NCBI RefSeq assembly: GCF_002234675.1
Contig: NC_019867.2
Coordinates: 19,624,184 to 19,688,183, forward strand
Source: Oryzias latipes
Lineage: Eukaryota > Chordata > Actinopteri > Beloniformes > Adrianichthyidae
Length of the DNA stretch: 64,000 bases
Direction: 5' to 3'
This document shows positions 41,801 through 53,551 of the stretch, in pieces; the first letter of the stretch is position 1, and each line of letters begins with the position of its first letter. Below the pieces are notes generated by a model that saw nothing but the letters and a program-made list of their open reading frames with translations, was not told the DNA's origin and ran no database searches. Both the position numbers and the translations under genes were made by a program.

Positions 41801-44485
41801 CTCAAAGAAAGATCAAAATGATGCTTTAGGGCATGTATGAACTTGTCTTTGTCTTCGGACCTCTATAGTTTAAGCTTTAACATTTGATATATTTTCATTT
41901 CATTGTACAAAATGAGACTATGATGCCTTTGGTGCATCACATAACAGTATGACAGCTGCAGCATAAACTGAGTTTGCCAGATAAAAGAAAGAAAAATAAC
42001 AGAAAAACTAAGCACAGAATAGTCTTTTTTTGTGCAGCATTTGACATCTGATGAAATTATTGTGTTTGTTTTGTACTTGTAATACTATAAATGCATAAAG
42101 ACTTGGCAGTTGTGAATGCCTTTAGACTAATTCAATAAAAAAAATCAGCAACTTCTTCCCAATATATTTGAAATTATGTGGACAACCATGGATGTAACAA
42201 AGAAGGGGGCTGCCTAATGAATAAAAATCATTAGGGTCTGGTGTTTTATTTATTTATTTTCTTTTACAGCGTGTTCACCCGGAAATTTGCAATGACGCAA
42301 CAAAAGTAAACTATAAAGCAATGCAACCATTAACCAAAATATGTGCATTCAGTGCAATGAGCTAACAACCTCAAAATTTTAATGATGAAAGACAACAGTT
42401 TAATAAACCCACAGCACAAGAGGAGATGTTTATTTTTTAAATTTAGGTCATATCCATTAAATACATGGAAAAAGCAGCACAAAAGTACTAAATAATATTT
42501 TAGGCCATTTCTTGTGGTGCAAAAAAAGTAGGTCAAATACTACTTGTAGATATGTTGTTACTCAATAAATCTATAGTTTTTAACAAATAAATCAGACAAA
42601 AAAGAAACATCCCTAAACAAAGAGGATCCGTTCCCTCCATAGTGCTGCCCTCTCTACCCGCAGCTGAGATATGCAGCTCTGTAAGAAGCACGCAATTACT
42701 TCAGAGGCGGGGGGCTTTATTTACATATGCAATATGCATAAGCAAGGTTACTGTGAGGGTGAAATAAGCACGAGATAGAAGAAGAAAAAGAAGGAGGGGT
42801 TTAGAATGTGTATGCGCTGGAATGGAGGGAGACTGAGTGGGGTATGCAGTGGCGGGTGGGGCGGTGGTGGGGGGGGGCACAGAAATTTGGCGTTATCAAT
42901 ATTTAACCTATCCTTCCAGCATATTTATGGCAGACAATAGAGCAGACATGCAACTGTCTCATATGAGTGCAAGTGTATTTATTACAGAAGGAAACAGAGC
43001 CTGTAAATAGGATGTTCCTTGATAAATTGCAGAGACATAATGACCAGTTCTGTACTTGGTGCAAAATTCCAATAGCTGATTATATATTAATACATCTAAT
43101 AACAGAAAATTACAATCATTGAACATGTTGCAAATATTCATTAGTGGAGGGATTTTTGTGCATATGGTCTGCAGATGTATGTAATTCAATCAGTTTGAAG
43201 AGAAAAATGCGAAAAGCACTGAGAAGAAATAAAACGGCTACGGTTTTTCTTTTTTTTTCGTAGACCCATGGCCTCTCAGAAAATGTTTCCATGTGTTGTG
43301 TCTGAGCACACAGGGAGCAAAGAGGGAAAACATTCACTCCTCCAAACCACATGCAACAGATTCTTTCTGAAGCCAAATAAATCAACCCTGTGCTTCAGAT
43401 CATGTGACACTTTTTTGTGCTTTGTGTTATTCCCAACATATCCCATTTCAAGCCCCCCCCCAACCAATGTACATACACACACGAAGCACATTCTGAGTTT
43501 CCATATCCTGTACGTAAGATCACCTGTGCAGACAGAATGGCGTGCTTCAATGCGACATGCTCAGGCAGGAAAACAGGAAAGGGAGTTCAAGGGTGTCCAA
43601 CATGAAATGCTCACAGAGTTAGGGGGAAACCCAGGGCTCATGGCAGCACTCCAGTCTCTGAAGACACTAAGTAAAGTACACAGTCACACTCTTTTATGCT
43701 TTAGCACTGCCATCATGTGCTCCACTTTTGCCTGTGCAAAAGTTTTTAGGGTGTTTTCAAACTTTTCTAGTCAAAAAATAAAACAAGTTTCAGATCAACT
43801 TATAGAAAACATGGGACATTTTCAGGATCTATTCTGAGTTAAATAATTTTTTGCGATGTTGATGTTTTAAAAACCACACCCTTTTTTTACACGAATTAAG
43901 TTTTCAGATCAAAAGTTAAAACTTAATAATCTATATTAGGCAATTATTACCCAAAAATGGTCCAGTTTATAATTACAATTTAAAGATTTTAATGGGTCCA
44001 CTAGTAAATACTAGTAGGTTAAAGAACAGTGGGATATGGCTGAAAAAGGTTAACAAAAGAAACTGTTTTATTTTTACATCTCACAGCACTTTTCGATCAA
44101 TTTAAAATAATGTCACATCAGTTGTTTGTTAGTTTGAAAGAAGCTTAAAGGAAAAAAACATACTCTCGGAGTCTCAAATTTACTAATCCCACTCTTCCAT
44201 AATTAGTCCTTCTATAATTATTACATTTCTGTCATTTTTACATTTACTTTCATGTGGCTTAAACACTGTCTTACCTATAACTAAATGAAAAGGAAAACGG
44301 AAGCCAATGAAAACATAGTATCCCTTATTAAACACCACTGAGGTGCTCTTGGTCATTAAAGAAACATTCCTAAACTGAGAAAAGTGGTAACTAAAGATGA
44401 TCTGGAGATTGTAAGCTATGCCTTTATCTCATCACACTTATACTAATGCTATTCTATTTTTGCTTGTTTTTTTATAAATCCACAG
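41801..44485. other. intergenic, no convincing gene
   Basis: Contains a 189-codon open frame (43268-43837) rejected as coding, and a GC-richer stretch at about 42640-42870 with ATGCAATATGCATAAG-type motifs that could be a conserved non-coding element (inference). No other repeat recognised. Confidence 0.45.
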
Positions 44486-44489
44486 TTAA

Positions 44490-44695
44490 CCCCTTGTGCT
44501 ATCTTAGATGACCCCACCCTTGCATTGATGTGTTCTCCCTACCATGACAAAGGTGGATAAAGGTGGAAAGATTTCATGTAATCCATGGACACCAGTGAAG
44601 ATCACAAATCATTGAAGAAAAAAGGTTCAGCGCACTGTCTAGTGGGTCTGGATGACCCAACTCCCAATTTTATAGTGCCTAGGATAGCACAAGGG
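44490..44695 (+). mobile_element. piggyBac-type MITE, family F (copy 2)
   Basis: TTAA at 44486-44489, then CCCCTTGTGCTATC at the left end and GATAGCACAAGGG at the right, followed by TTAC (a mutated TTAA). About 206 bp. Conserved interior: ATGACCCCACCC, TGGACACCAGTGAAGATCAC, GATGACCCAACTCCC. Confidence 0.85.
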
Positions 44696-44699
44696 TTAC

Positions 44700-45045
44700 T
44701 CGCCTGCAGTAAGTACAAAATGGTACAAAGGGCTCATATTTCACTGGTTTTATTTCTTTACATCGGCTACCTATACATTTTAGAACTGATTTTAAGATTT
44801 TAGTTTTGATTTTTTGAGCTCTAAATGGTTAGGTCCCTAATTATATTTCCTAAATGTTGGTACCGGATGTCTCCAGTCGTCCTCGTCTTACCTCTGGTTT
44901 GAACCTTACCTCACCCAACACTGTCTTTAATAAAGAGCTCAAGATGCTGTTCTTAAAGCTGTTAATCGTTCTGTGGTCTGTTTTGTTTACTGTTTTAATC
45001 TTGTTTTAAATTTGTTTTACTCTGTAAAGCACGTCGTGATTTAAC
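44700..45045 (+). pseudogene. 5'-truncated L2-like LINE fragment
   Basis: The stretch resembles the end of a fish L2 RT in broken frames (HW-type motif then TLRS-type), followed by a 3' UTR-like CTGTAAAGCACGTCGTGATTT ending. Only the last RT residues and tail remain. Confidence 0.5.
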
Positions 45046-45667
45046 CTGTGAAAGCTACAGATAAATCTCTCATTCTTACTTACTTCTACATTACTATCTG
45101 TCAGTGTGCACTAGCAGCGATTGGTCCAAGTCAACGTTTCTATAGCAACCACTCTCCCCAATCAGAAGGGAACTTGTTTGAAGTCCACACCCTTCACTTG
45201 AAAGCGGGCTCTGAAGAATCTGTTTGTCAAACATTTCAAACGTTTTGAACGTTTCACCATAAGACCTCAAACTTTTACTGTGGGATTTGATTGGTCATTT
45301 TATAATTTGAATAACTTGCTCCCCAGACAGTATATCATTTAAAATTTAGAATTATCAAGAACATGTGAAAAAAAAGTAATAAAGTAACAGAGCAAGAATG
45401 GTTATTCTGACAAATAGAATGGCTGAGTAATAGCTGATTATTTACCAACGGCAGTCTTTGAAATTTGGCTTCTCTGTACTAGTGGGTACTTCCTGTTTGG
45501 AACTCAAGGGGGGAGGCAACACTCAATCCAGTTCTCATATACAGTCAATGGCTGGAACTATCTCTCAAAAAGTATGTATCCATCTTTCCTACCCTACAAT
45601 GGCCACAGAAGTATCTCTAATACTGCTTTATCTAGTAGGCAATTTTTGTTGCACTGCCAATGTTAGG

Positions 45668-45890
45668 TCAGGGTTGTGATGGGCTGTAAGCTAGAGAGAG
45701 TGTAAATAAATGAATGATGGGACACTGGGAAGGGCTTACTCTGCGCCAACATTTCCACCCACAACTCAGAGGTTAATTTCAAATGAACTCCTTCCGCTCT
45801 GCAGATACTACATTCTAGAAAACAACAGGTTTTTTTATGTTGGCTAAAAACAGCAAAAACCTAATCAAAAGACCACTGGGAAGGCTTTTA
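45668..45890 (-). repeat. MITE family E fragment (reverse)
   Basis: On the - strand it shows the CACTGTTGCAGAG-like and CCACAACTCAGAGG (GAGTTGTGGG reversed) blocks of family E. Partial. Confidence 0.55.
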
Positions 45891-46629
45891 AAACAGATCA
45901 ATAAATGATTTGGGACTGTAAAGAGTAAGACCACATCTGACTATGACTGGTCATTAGATGCTTGCATGTTTTTAGAGTCACCATGAAAACATCCATGGAA
46001 CAGATGCTATTCAATTTTATCCAGAACCAAACTTTGCTCTCTTCTGCAACCACATTTTAATAAAACCAACTGTAGGCCTTTCATTTACTTGTATGCTACT
46101 TCTAAAAAAGGAACATTGTCTCTACTACAGAACAGTCAGTTATGTCAATTTTTCAACAATTGTAAACATGCATAAACAAATGGGAAACTGTGAAACACTT
46201 GTCTGATCCAGATTGCTTGCTAATTAGTATTAGCATCACCACAACATTCTAGGATGGAATGTGGTTGTCCAATCACCAGTTGCCTTCAAAGTCTTTTTTG
46301 CTACGTTCACACTGCAGGACTTAATGCGACATTCCGATTTTTTGAAAGAATTTGAATTTTTTGCAAGGCCGTTCACATTTCCAATTAAATGCAAACTTTT
46401 GTGATCTCCTGTGTGACCGTGAAATGATCCCGAAGTGCGCAGAAGAGTACTCAACGGTAAACGACGTCACTCGTTGTTTGCGGAAGTGGCTAACGTTAAC
46501 AATGGTTGCAACAACAGTGTTGTCAACAGTTGAGCTCTTTTTGCATTTTTAAATTCATTTTCACAAAGGAGCCAGCATAATTACAATCTTCTCATTTTAA
46601 GAAGGCATTGGAGGCAGGATCGTCTGTAC

Positions 46630-46960
46630 CCACTGTTGTGGAATGGGGACGTGTGTGTGCTGGGGCCGTGCGCGTGTGTTTAAGAGAGAGGATAGAGCCC
46701 CCTCTCACTCCTTCCTGCATTCAGTGCAGGAAGGAGTGAGAGGGGGCAGCAGAAGTGTGTTGGGGGCACGCATTCATGTTGTGTGTTCCGGAGGAAGGAG
46801 AACGATAATAAAAGAAGGGTTCCCCTGAAGAACTGCTACTGACTGTTTATTAACCCGCTCTGGAGAATCTGAGGGTCCGAACGGGGAAGTGAACCCCAAA
46901 GGAGTATCCCCCTTCGGTCTCCCCCTTCGGTCTGACCATTGTTATAAAGGAAAAAATTAA
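46630..46960 (+). other. possible LTR-like or LINE 5' UTR segment
   Basis: Begins TGTTGTGGAATGGGG, includes the 23-bp hairpin, an AATAAA (in GATAATAAAAG) and a later direct repeat CCCCCTTCGGTCT (two copies). This could be a solo LTR or part of the L2 5' UTR. No duplication or second copy to decide. Confidence 0.25.
46697..46747. repeat. perfect 23-bp inverted repeat (hairpin)
   Basis: Arms 46697-46719 and 46725-46747 are exact complements (starting GCCCCCTCTCACTCC) around a 5-nt TTCAG spacer. Confidence 0.97.
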
Positions 46961-47308
46961 TCGCAGGAAAGGTTCAACACCACGCTCGGCCATTTCGCAG
47001 GACAGAGCTCTCCACGAGTGGTCCTGGGCTGTTGGAGAACCCTTCTGATGGTGGTGGTGGTGGTTCCTGTGACGTCATTTCCGGGTGAGCTATTCCCAGT
47101 ACTAGTCGTGTCTGACTGCTGTCCTCTTGTTTGGCATTAGCCTGACTACTATTGCTTACTCTAAGGGTTATCTGGGTAAATATTCACATCTAGTACCTTT
47201 TATTAGCGAATACACCACTGTTAAACCGCTTGCTGTTCACTTTCTATTTTTGCTAAATAAACCACTTCTCTTTACCTAAACACCGCTAGCCTTAGCTTAG
47301 AACCTAGC

Positions 47309-48060
47309 ATGGCCACCACTCTTTCCGCCTCTCCTCCTCTCTCCTGCCCCATGTGCCATATGTTTAGTGATGATCCTGCCTCCTTTAGTGAAGATAGCGG
47401 TAGGTGTGTGAAGTGTAGTCTTGTGTTAGACTTGGAGGCCAGGCTGGAGCAGTTAGAAGCGCGGCTCCGCACAGTGGAAGCTAAGCCGGCTAGCCAGGTC
47501 GTTACTCGTAGCGTGGGCCGCGCTACCAGGGCTAACTTAGTTAGCACCCCAGCGCCCTCCCAACAGCCGGGAGACAGTCAGGGGTTTGTACCGGTTGGGA
47601 GGAAACATAGTGCTAAACGCAAAAAACTTAGAGCACCCGAGACTCCACGTTAGTAATAGGTTCTCCCCCCTCAGCGACACACCCGCTGAACACTCAACTC
47701 TGGTTATAGGCTCTTCTGAAGTTAGAAACGTGGAGCTCCCAGCGGCTACAGTCAGGTGTTATCCGGGGGCCAGAGTTGGTGACATCGAGGGGAACCTTAG
47801 GATGTTAGCTCAGAGTAAGTCCAGGTTCCGTCGAGTCGTGATTCACGCAGGCGGTAATGATGCCCGACGGAGACAATCAGAGGTGGTTAAGTTAAACGTA
47901 GCTTCGGTGTGTAAACTGGCTAAGAAAACGGCGTTGGTTTTGTGGATAACTGGAGCGCGTTTTGGGGGAAGCCCGGTGTCATGCGGAGAGACGGCGTCCA
48001 TCCCACCCGGGACGGTGCCGCTCTTCTTTCTAGAAACATTTCTGCTAGCCTTAGTCTGTT
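47309..48060 (+). pseudogene. L2 ORF1 (coiled coil plus esterase-like), broken
   Basis: Starts MATTLSASPPLSCPMCHMFS with a CxxC pair, then a Leu-rich LEARLEQLEARLRTVE coiled coil. The frame stops at 47653; the next frame continues with STLVIGSSEVRNVELP and VVIHAGGNDARRRQSEVV, resembling the esterase (SGNH-type) part of CR1/L2 ORF1 proteins. A second frameshift or deletion follows KLAKKT. It cannot make one protein as read. ORF1 of this type usually acts as an RNA-binding chaperone. Confidence 0.75.
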
Positions 48061-48161
48061 AACCTGACAATCCAGAGACGAGACCCGGGCGCAGAGCAGC
48101 AGTGTAAAACGCTCCGCAGAGCAGCAGTGTAAAACGCTCCTCTGAGCCTCCCTTAGGGTTA

Positions 48162-51100
48162 GTGCCGGTGCAAAACCCATGCAGGGAAAGTCAAGCAGGT
48201 TCTAGCTTTAGCTTATGTGCTGAAAGACAAGTCAAAGGAGCGCGTCATAGAAACCTTAAAGTGACAGACAGCAGTACCCACAAGCAGAATTATGATGTCA
48301 TTAAATGCGGTTTATTAAACATTCGATCCATTTCCTCCAAGTCCCTCTTAGTCAATGAGTTAATCACTGATAACAACCTCAGTCTTTTAGCCTTAACAGA
48401 AACTTGGCTCCAACAGGATGACTATGTTAGATTGAATGAAGCAACCCCCCCCACTTATGCTAACTATCAGAAATCCAGGATTTCAGGGAAAGGAGGTGGT
48501 TTGGCAGTAATATCACAGTCTAGCTTACTTCTCAGCCCTAAAGTTAAAAATGCTTATAATTCATTTGAAAACATCATATTGTCTTTAAGTCACCCAAACA
48601 GGAAAACTCGAAAACCTGTTTTACTCATAATTATTTATCGCCCCCCCGGCCCATATTCAGAATTTTTAACTGAGTTCTCTGACTTCCTATCGACTATTGT
48701 CTTAGATTCTGATCAAACTATAATATTAGGGGATTTTAATATTCATGTTGATGACCCCAGTGACTGCCTATGAAAGGCTTTTGCAGCCTTATTAGATGAT
48801 GTTGGTTTCGCCCAAAGTGTGAATGAACCCACTCACTGTCATAAGCACACCCTGGACCTTGTTCTAACCCATGGTATAGAGATCAACCAGCTGAGTGTCC
48901 TTCCTCTTAACCCCATCATTTCTGATCACTTTATGATTACCTTCCAGTTTACACTGGAACATCCTTCTGCCCCAGTGAATAAGAAACAGCTTAGAAGAAC
49001 CTTAACTGACCGTTCTGTGTCTGAGTTTAAACACGCAGTTCAGCCAGTACTTAGTGATATTCTGAGAAAATACTCAGAGTCCAGCTCCCATAGCATCAGT
49101 CCTAGTATAAATGACCACTTTGTTAATGATGCCTTACAAGCCCTCAGGAGTACACTCGATGTTGTTGCCCCCTTGAAACCTAAGTTCGTTAGACAAAACC
49201 GAGTAGCACCGTGGTTTAACGCTGAAACACGTTCTCTTAAACAAGAAACCCGTAAGTTGGAAAGATAATGGCGCCGCTTCGGGTCAGAGCAGTCTCTGGA
49301 TATCTGGAAACATAGCCTATTAAATCATAAAAAAGCTCTGCGTAGAGCTAGAAGCCAGTACTATTCAACCTTAATATCAGAGAATGGAAACAACCCAAGA
49401 TTTCTTTTTAGCACTATTGCTAAATTAACTCGCAGTCAGAGCTCAGTAGAACCACATGTTCCTGTTTCTCTCAGCTCTGATGATTTTCTTACATTTTTCG
49501 ATAGTAAAATCTCAAATATTAGACATAAGTTAAATCAAGTTATTCCTACTATCAGCCCAGAACAGGCTGAAGCGGTAGAAATGGAGGCATCCATAGAAAC
49601 CTCTGTAACATTAGACTGCTTCACTGCTGTGGATCAAGCGGAAATAACATCAATTATTACGTCCTCCAAATCCTCAACGTGTCTGTTAGACCCAATTCCC
49701 ACTAGACTTTTTAAAGAAACTTTTCCACTAATTAATGATCCCATATTAACAATGATAAATGCCTCTCTGGAAACGGGTTACGTGCCACAGTCTTTTAAAT
49801 ATGCAGTTGTTAAACCTCTTCTGAAAAAGCCCAGTTTGGATCCTAGCATCTTGGCCAACTATAGACCAATATCAAACCTCCCCTTTATTTCTGAAATCCT
49901 AGAAAGAGTTGTAGTTAAGCAGCTTTACTGCCACCTACAGGACAACAGCCACTTTGAAGACTTTCAGTCGGGGTTTAGACCCCACCACAGTACGAAAACT
50001 GCACTAGTTAGAGTCTCTAATGACTTGTTATTGGCCTCAGAAAAGGGTGTACTTTCTATTCTGGTCCTGTTGGACCTCAGTGCAGCCTTTGACACTATCG
50101 ACCACGGTATTTTACTCCATAGATTAGAGCAGGACATAGGGACCAGAGGATCTGCTCTCCAGTGGTTTAAATCCTATCTGTCCGATAGGTATCAGTTCGT
50201 TAATGTAAATGGCCATTCCTCTCAGTGCACTCGAGTCAACTATGGAGTCCCACAGGGCTCAGTCTTGGGACCGATCCTGTTTACGCTTTATATGCTACCC
50301 CTAGGAAACATAATCAGAAAACACAGCATTAATTTTCATTGTTATGCCGACGATACGCAGTCGTATTTATCCATGAAGCCTGACCAGAATGACCAGATAG
50401 AGAAACTGAACGCCTGCATCAGTGACATCAAGACCTGGAGGACAATTAATTACCTCCTCTTGAACCCAGAAAAAACTGAGGTCATTATACTAGGTCCTAA
50501 AAACCTCAGAGATACTCTGTCTGCTCAGATAGTCTCCCTGGATGGCATAAGTATAGCCCCCAATTCCACAGTTAGAAACCTTGGGGTTTTATTTGACCAG
50601 GGTTTATCATTTAAGGCTCACATATCTCAGGCGTGTAGAACTGCCTTTTTTCAGCTGCGGAATATTGCTAAGAGCAGAAATATACTTTCTAAGAGTGATG
50701 CTGAAAAACTCATCCATGCATTTGTTACGTCGAGGCTGGATTACTGTAACTCCTTGTTAGCAGCGTGTCCTAAGAGTTCCTTAAGAAGTCTCCAGCTTGT
50801 TCAGAACGCAGCAGCAAGATTGTTAGCAGGAATTAGCAGAAGAGATCACATCACTCCTGTGTTAGTTTCGCTCCATTGGCTCCCAGTTGATTCCAGAATC
50901 AAGTTCAAGATCTTCCTGTTAACCTATAAGGCTTTACATGGAATTGCCCCATCCTATATTAAGGACCTCATAGTCCCTTACTATCCAATGAGAACACTTC
51001 GCTCGCAAAATGCAGGACTGCTTGTGGTTCCTAGAATTAGTAAAAGTACGGTTGGAGGTAGAGCGTTTAGCCACCAAGCCCCTGTCTTATGGAATAAGCT

Positions 51101-51194
51101 CCCAGCTCATGTAAGAGAGGCCGACTCAGTTTCTACATTCAAAGTTAGACTGAAAACATTCCTCTTTGGACATGCTTATTGTCAGACTAGTTAG
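48162..51194 (+). pseudogene. L2 ORF2: apurinic-type endonuclease and reverse transcriptase, two in-frame stops
   Basis: One continuous frame of 1011 codons except for TGA at 48771-48773 and TAA at 49266-49268. Endonuclease part: [37 protein letters not shown] and, after the first stop, a SDHFMI segment. RT part (from about 49600): [51 protein letters not shown] and the catalytic box FHCYADDTQ with both Asp present. C-terminal HWLPVDSRI. Class by similarity to fish L2 RT. The frame is otherwise intact, so the stops are recent; whether the first ATG at 48162 is the true start is unknown. Confidence 0.9.
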
Positions 51195-52035
51195 TATTTA
51201 GAGATTACTAAACTTAATGTTAATTTGTTTAAATTAAACTTAATAACTATTTCTTTTAAAAGGCTGCTAGAAGTTGAAGCTGGGGTAACTATGGTGCACT
51301 GGGGTTCTGTCCTCTTTTCTTTTCTACTTCTACCCTTCCTCTCCTCTATTCTTGATCATAATTTATCATTTAGTTCTCCATGCCTCTGTTTGGTACAGTG
51401 CGATTCATGTATTGTCCCTCTTTTCCTCTCCCCTCCTGGGGAGTGGGAGTGCTTCCAGACTCCAGTTGGCTCATCCGTGCTCCAGTTGCTGACCGTCTAC
51501 CTCGCCTTTGCTCCCACTCCTACACCTGGCTGTGGATCCTGCCTCTGGCTCATCTCTGCTCTGTACCTGACCGAGTACCTCGTCTCTGCTCCTGCTCATA
51601 CATCTGGCTGTGGTTCCTGTCTCCGGCTTGACTCGCGCCTTTCGTCCCCACAACCACGGCTGGATGAAGCTCGTCTGCTGGACTTTTATATATGTAGTTG
51701 TAGATTTAGATAAGTTAATTCTTCTCTAAGAGTTCTGGTAAATCGCCTGTCCGTCCTGGGGGAGGATCCCTCCTTCATGTGGGCACCCCTGAAGTTTCTT
51801 CGTTTTTTCCAGAATCCGTTTTTTTTGGGAGTTTTTCCTTACCGCGAAGGGGGGTCTAAGGGCAGGGATGCCAGTATAGCATAGTCAGTTTGTTAGTTCA
51901 TTTTAGTATTTTCCTATTGAACTCTTTGTATTCGTGATCCTTTTAAGTTCATGTTTTACTTCGAAGCCCATCGAGACGACTGTTGTTGTGATTTTGGGCT
52001 ATACAAATAAAATTGAATTGAATTGAATTGAATTG
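51195..52035 (+). repeat. L2 3' UTR and tail
   Basis: No coding frame beyond short accidental ORFs. Ends GGGCTATACAAATAAAATTG followed by four ATTGA-type units. Confidence 0.75.
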
Positions 52036-52462
52036 ACATTTTTTCAAAAACCTCTCTCTTGCGATAAGAGCCCTCGAGTTTGGCCTGAATAGAGCTGTCA
52101 CCCCAAATATGAATCAAATCGGTGACGTCGCTTCCTTTCCACTGACTGGTCTCCGCAGCATCATTCGCCACGGTTGATGTTTATGTCCTTGTTTCCGCCT
52201 ACTTCAACGCAGAATTATGATGTTTGTAGCGTATCAATGACGTACGGGTCAGATACATATGGGCCTGGCCGTTCAGACGGAGGTCACATTTCAAAAGATC
52301 GGATACGTATCGGATTCAGGACCACATACCCAAGTGGCCTGGGTTAAATTTGAAAAGATCGGATCTGTGTCGTTCAGACTGTCATGAAAGGTTCAGATAC
52401 AGGTCGCATAGGGGCAAAAAAAATCGAAATTGGGTCATTTCAGCCTGTAGTGTGAACGTAGC

Positions 52463-52992
52463 CTTAGTTAGGATCCCAACCAACTTCAAAATATAAATTT
52501 TTTTTGTGAGCTTCATTTTTTTTTCTTCAAAAAAACCTTGTGTGTGACTGACTCAAAAAAGCTTCACTGTTGTGGGTCTTTTTTAAAAGAAATTCTTCTA
52601 ATCCAAGACAAATCATACAAACTAGAAACAATGTGTCATGCACAGACAAACGTGTTTTGGTAACTTAATTAAAGAATTACAGGACAACATTTTCATGTAA
52701 ACAATGTTTTCGAACTTTCTAGAGATATACAGTGAAACTTAGTCATTCTTTTATCAACATAATTTTGTAAACATAGCAATAGTTAAAGAACAGTAGGATA
52801 TTCTTTAACAAAAGAGCAAACTACAGCTCTCCGAACTTGTGAACCATCGATTCATTCACTTGAGTTCTCTGGCAGCTGCTTGATTCTCATGTTCCTCCGC
52901 GCAGCTGATAGCTTTCAGTTTAAACTGTGCTTCATAATCATGTCTCTCTGCAAGTTCAAGTTCCAGCCTTGGTGGGTTTGTTCTGTTGTTTC
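52463..52992. other. unannotated gap between the hAT-like and Gypsy elements
   Basis: AT-rich, no gene or repeat recognised. GTTTC precedes the Gypsy LTR. Confidence 0.4.
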
Positions 52993-53515
52993 TATCATGA
53001 TATCACTTGACTTGGCAGACCCAGATGCTGGAACCCGGAAGAAAACCCAGGAGAACGTAAAGTAAGTAAGATGATTTAATTTACAACCAGATAGTTCAGT
53101 GGCAAACTTGAAAGCAGAGTTCAGATGCTAAATAGTATGATTAAGATCAGGAATCTTGGCTAGGAGGCGAGGCGTGGCTGGAGGGTTCGGCAGTAGCAGA
53201 TCAGGAGAGCTTGGCTTGAACTAGATCCGAGACGAAGACAAGGAGCATGGAATGGTGACGGTAACCAGGTGAGCACTCGTGGATTTCTTTTCCTGTGGGT
53301 GAGGCATAAGGAGCAGATTAGCGAGAGGAAGACAGGCATGAACAAGATGCATGAGGCGACCAGACTATGCACCGTAGAGGAACAACAAACTGGCGATGAA
53401 TACTGGAACTTCTTAAGAGGGCTGCAGGCTGAGAAGGTGAGTGGTTACAACTGGTCACGTCAGGAACAGAGCAGAGAAGGGGAGGGGGAGGAGAGCTGCC
53501 AGAGGCACCATGACA
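52993..53515 (-). repeat. Gypsy 3' LTR (element orientation)
   Basis: 523 bp. The first base pair of the right terminus is mutated (TATCATG rather than TGTCATG on the + strand). It is preceded in element sense by a run of about 14 G that forms the poly-purine tract (53519-53532 as C). Confidence 0.92.
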
Positions 53516-53551
53516 GGACCCCCCCCCCCCACTACGACCGCCACCTGACGG

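Larger units (their letters stand above)
47040..52035 (+). mobile_element. near full-length L2-clade LINE
   Basis: Order: 5' UTR-like sequence with a TGACGTCA CRE (47070-47077), ORF1, ORF2 (endonuclease and RT), 3' UTR, and a terminal (AATTG)n-type tail at 52016-52035. The 5' border is uncertain (anywhere in about 46620-47050). The element lies inside a hAT-like element (46300-52462), so it inserted later. L2 assignment is by RT and the ATTGAATTG tail. Confidence 0.85.
46300..52462. mobile_element. hAT-like non-autonomous element, split by a LINE insertion
   Basis: Left end GCTACGTTCACACTGCAGG (46300-46318) and right end CCTGTAGTGTGAACGTAGC (52444-52462) are inverted repeats with one mismatch in 19. 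Both halves carry CpG-containing GATCGGAT-type or GGCCGTTCA words. Its middle is replaced by an L2 element (tail at 52016-52035). No transposase is visible; no clear target-site duplication was found. Confidence 0.75.

Noticed and set aside
43268..43837. 189-codon open frame on the + strand
   Set aside because: Longest unexplained frame, but its composition is unlike a protein family I know, it lies in gene-free DNA with homopolymer runs, and it has no splice context. Probably chance.
46630..46960. Definite solo LTR
   Set aside because: TGTTG start and AATAAA are suggestive, but no CA end with flanking duplication was found, so it is kept only as a low-confidence note.
51225..51713. 162-codon frame after the LINE RT
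   Set aside because: Located in the LINE 3' UTR; low-complexity Pro/Ser/Leu translation with no family similarity.
53160..53372. Minus-strand 70-codon frame with a hydrophobic start, repeated at 57731-57943
   Set aside because: It lies inside both LTRs; the duplication reflects the LTRs, not a gene family.
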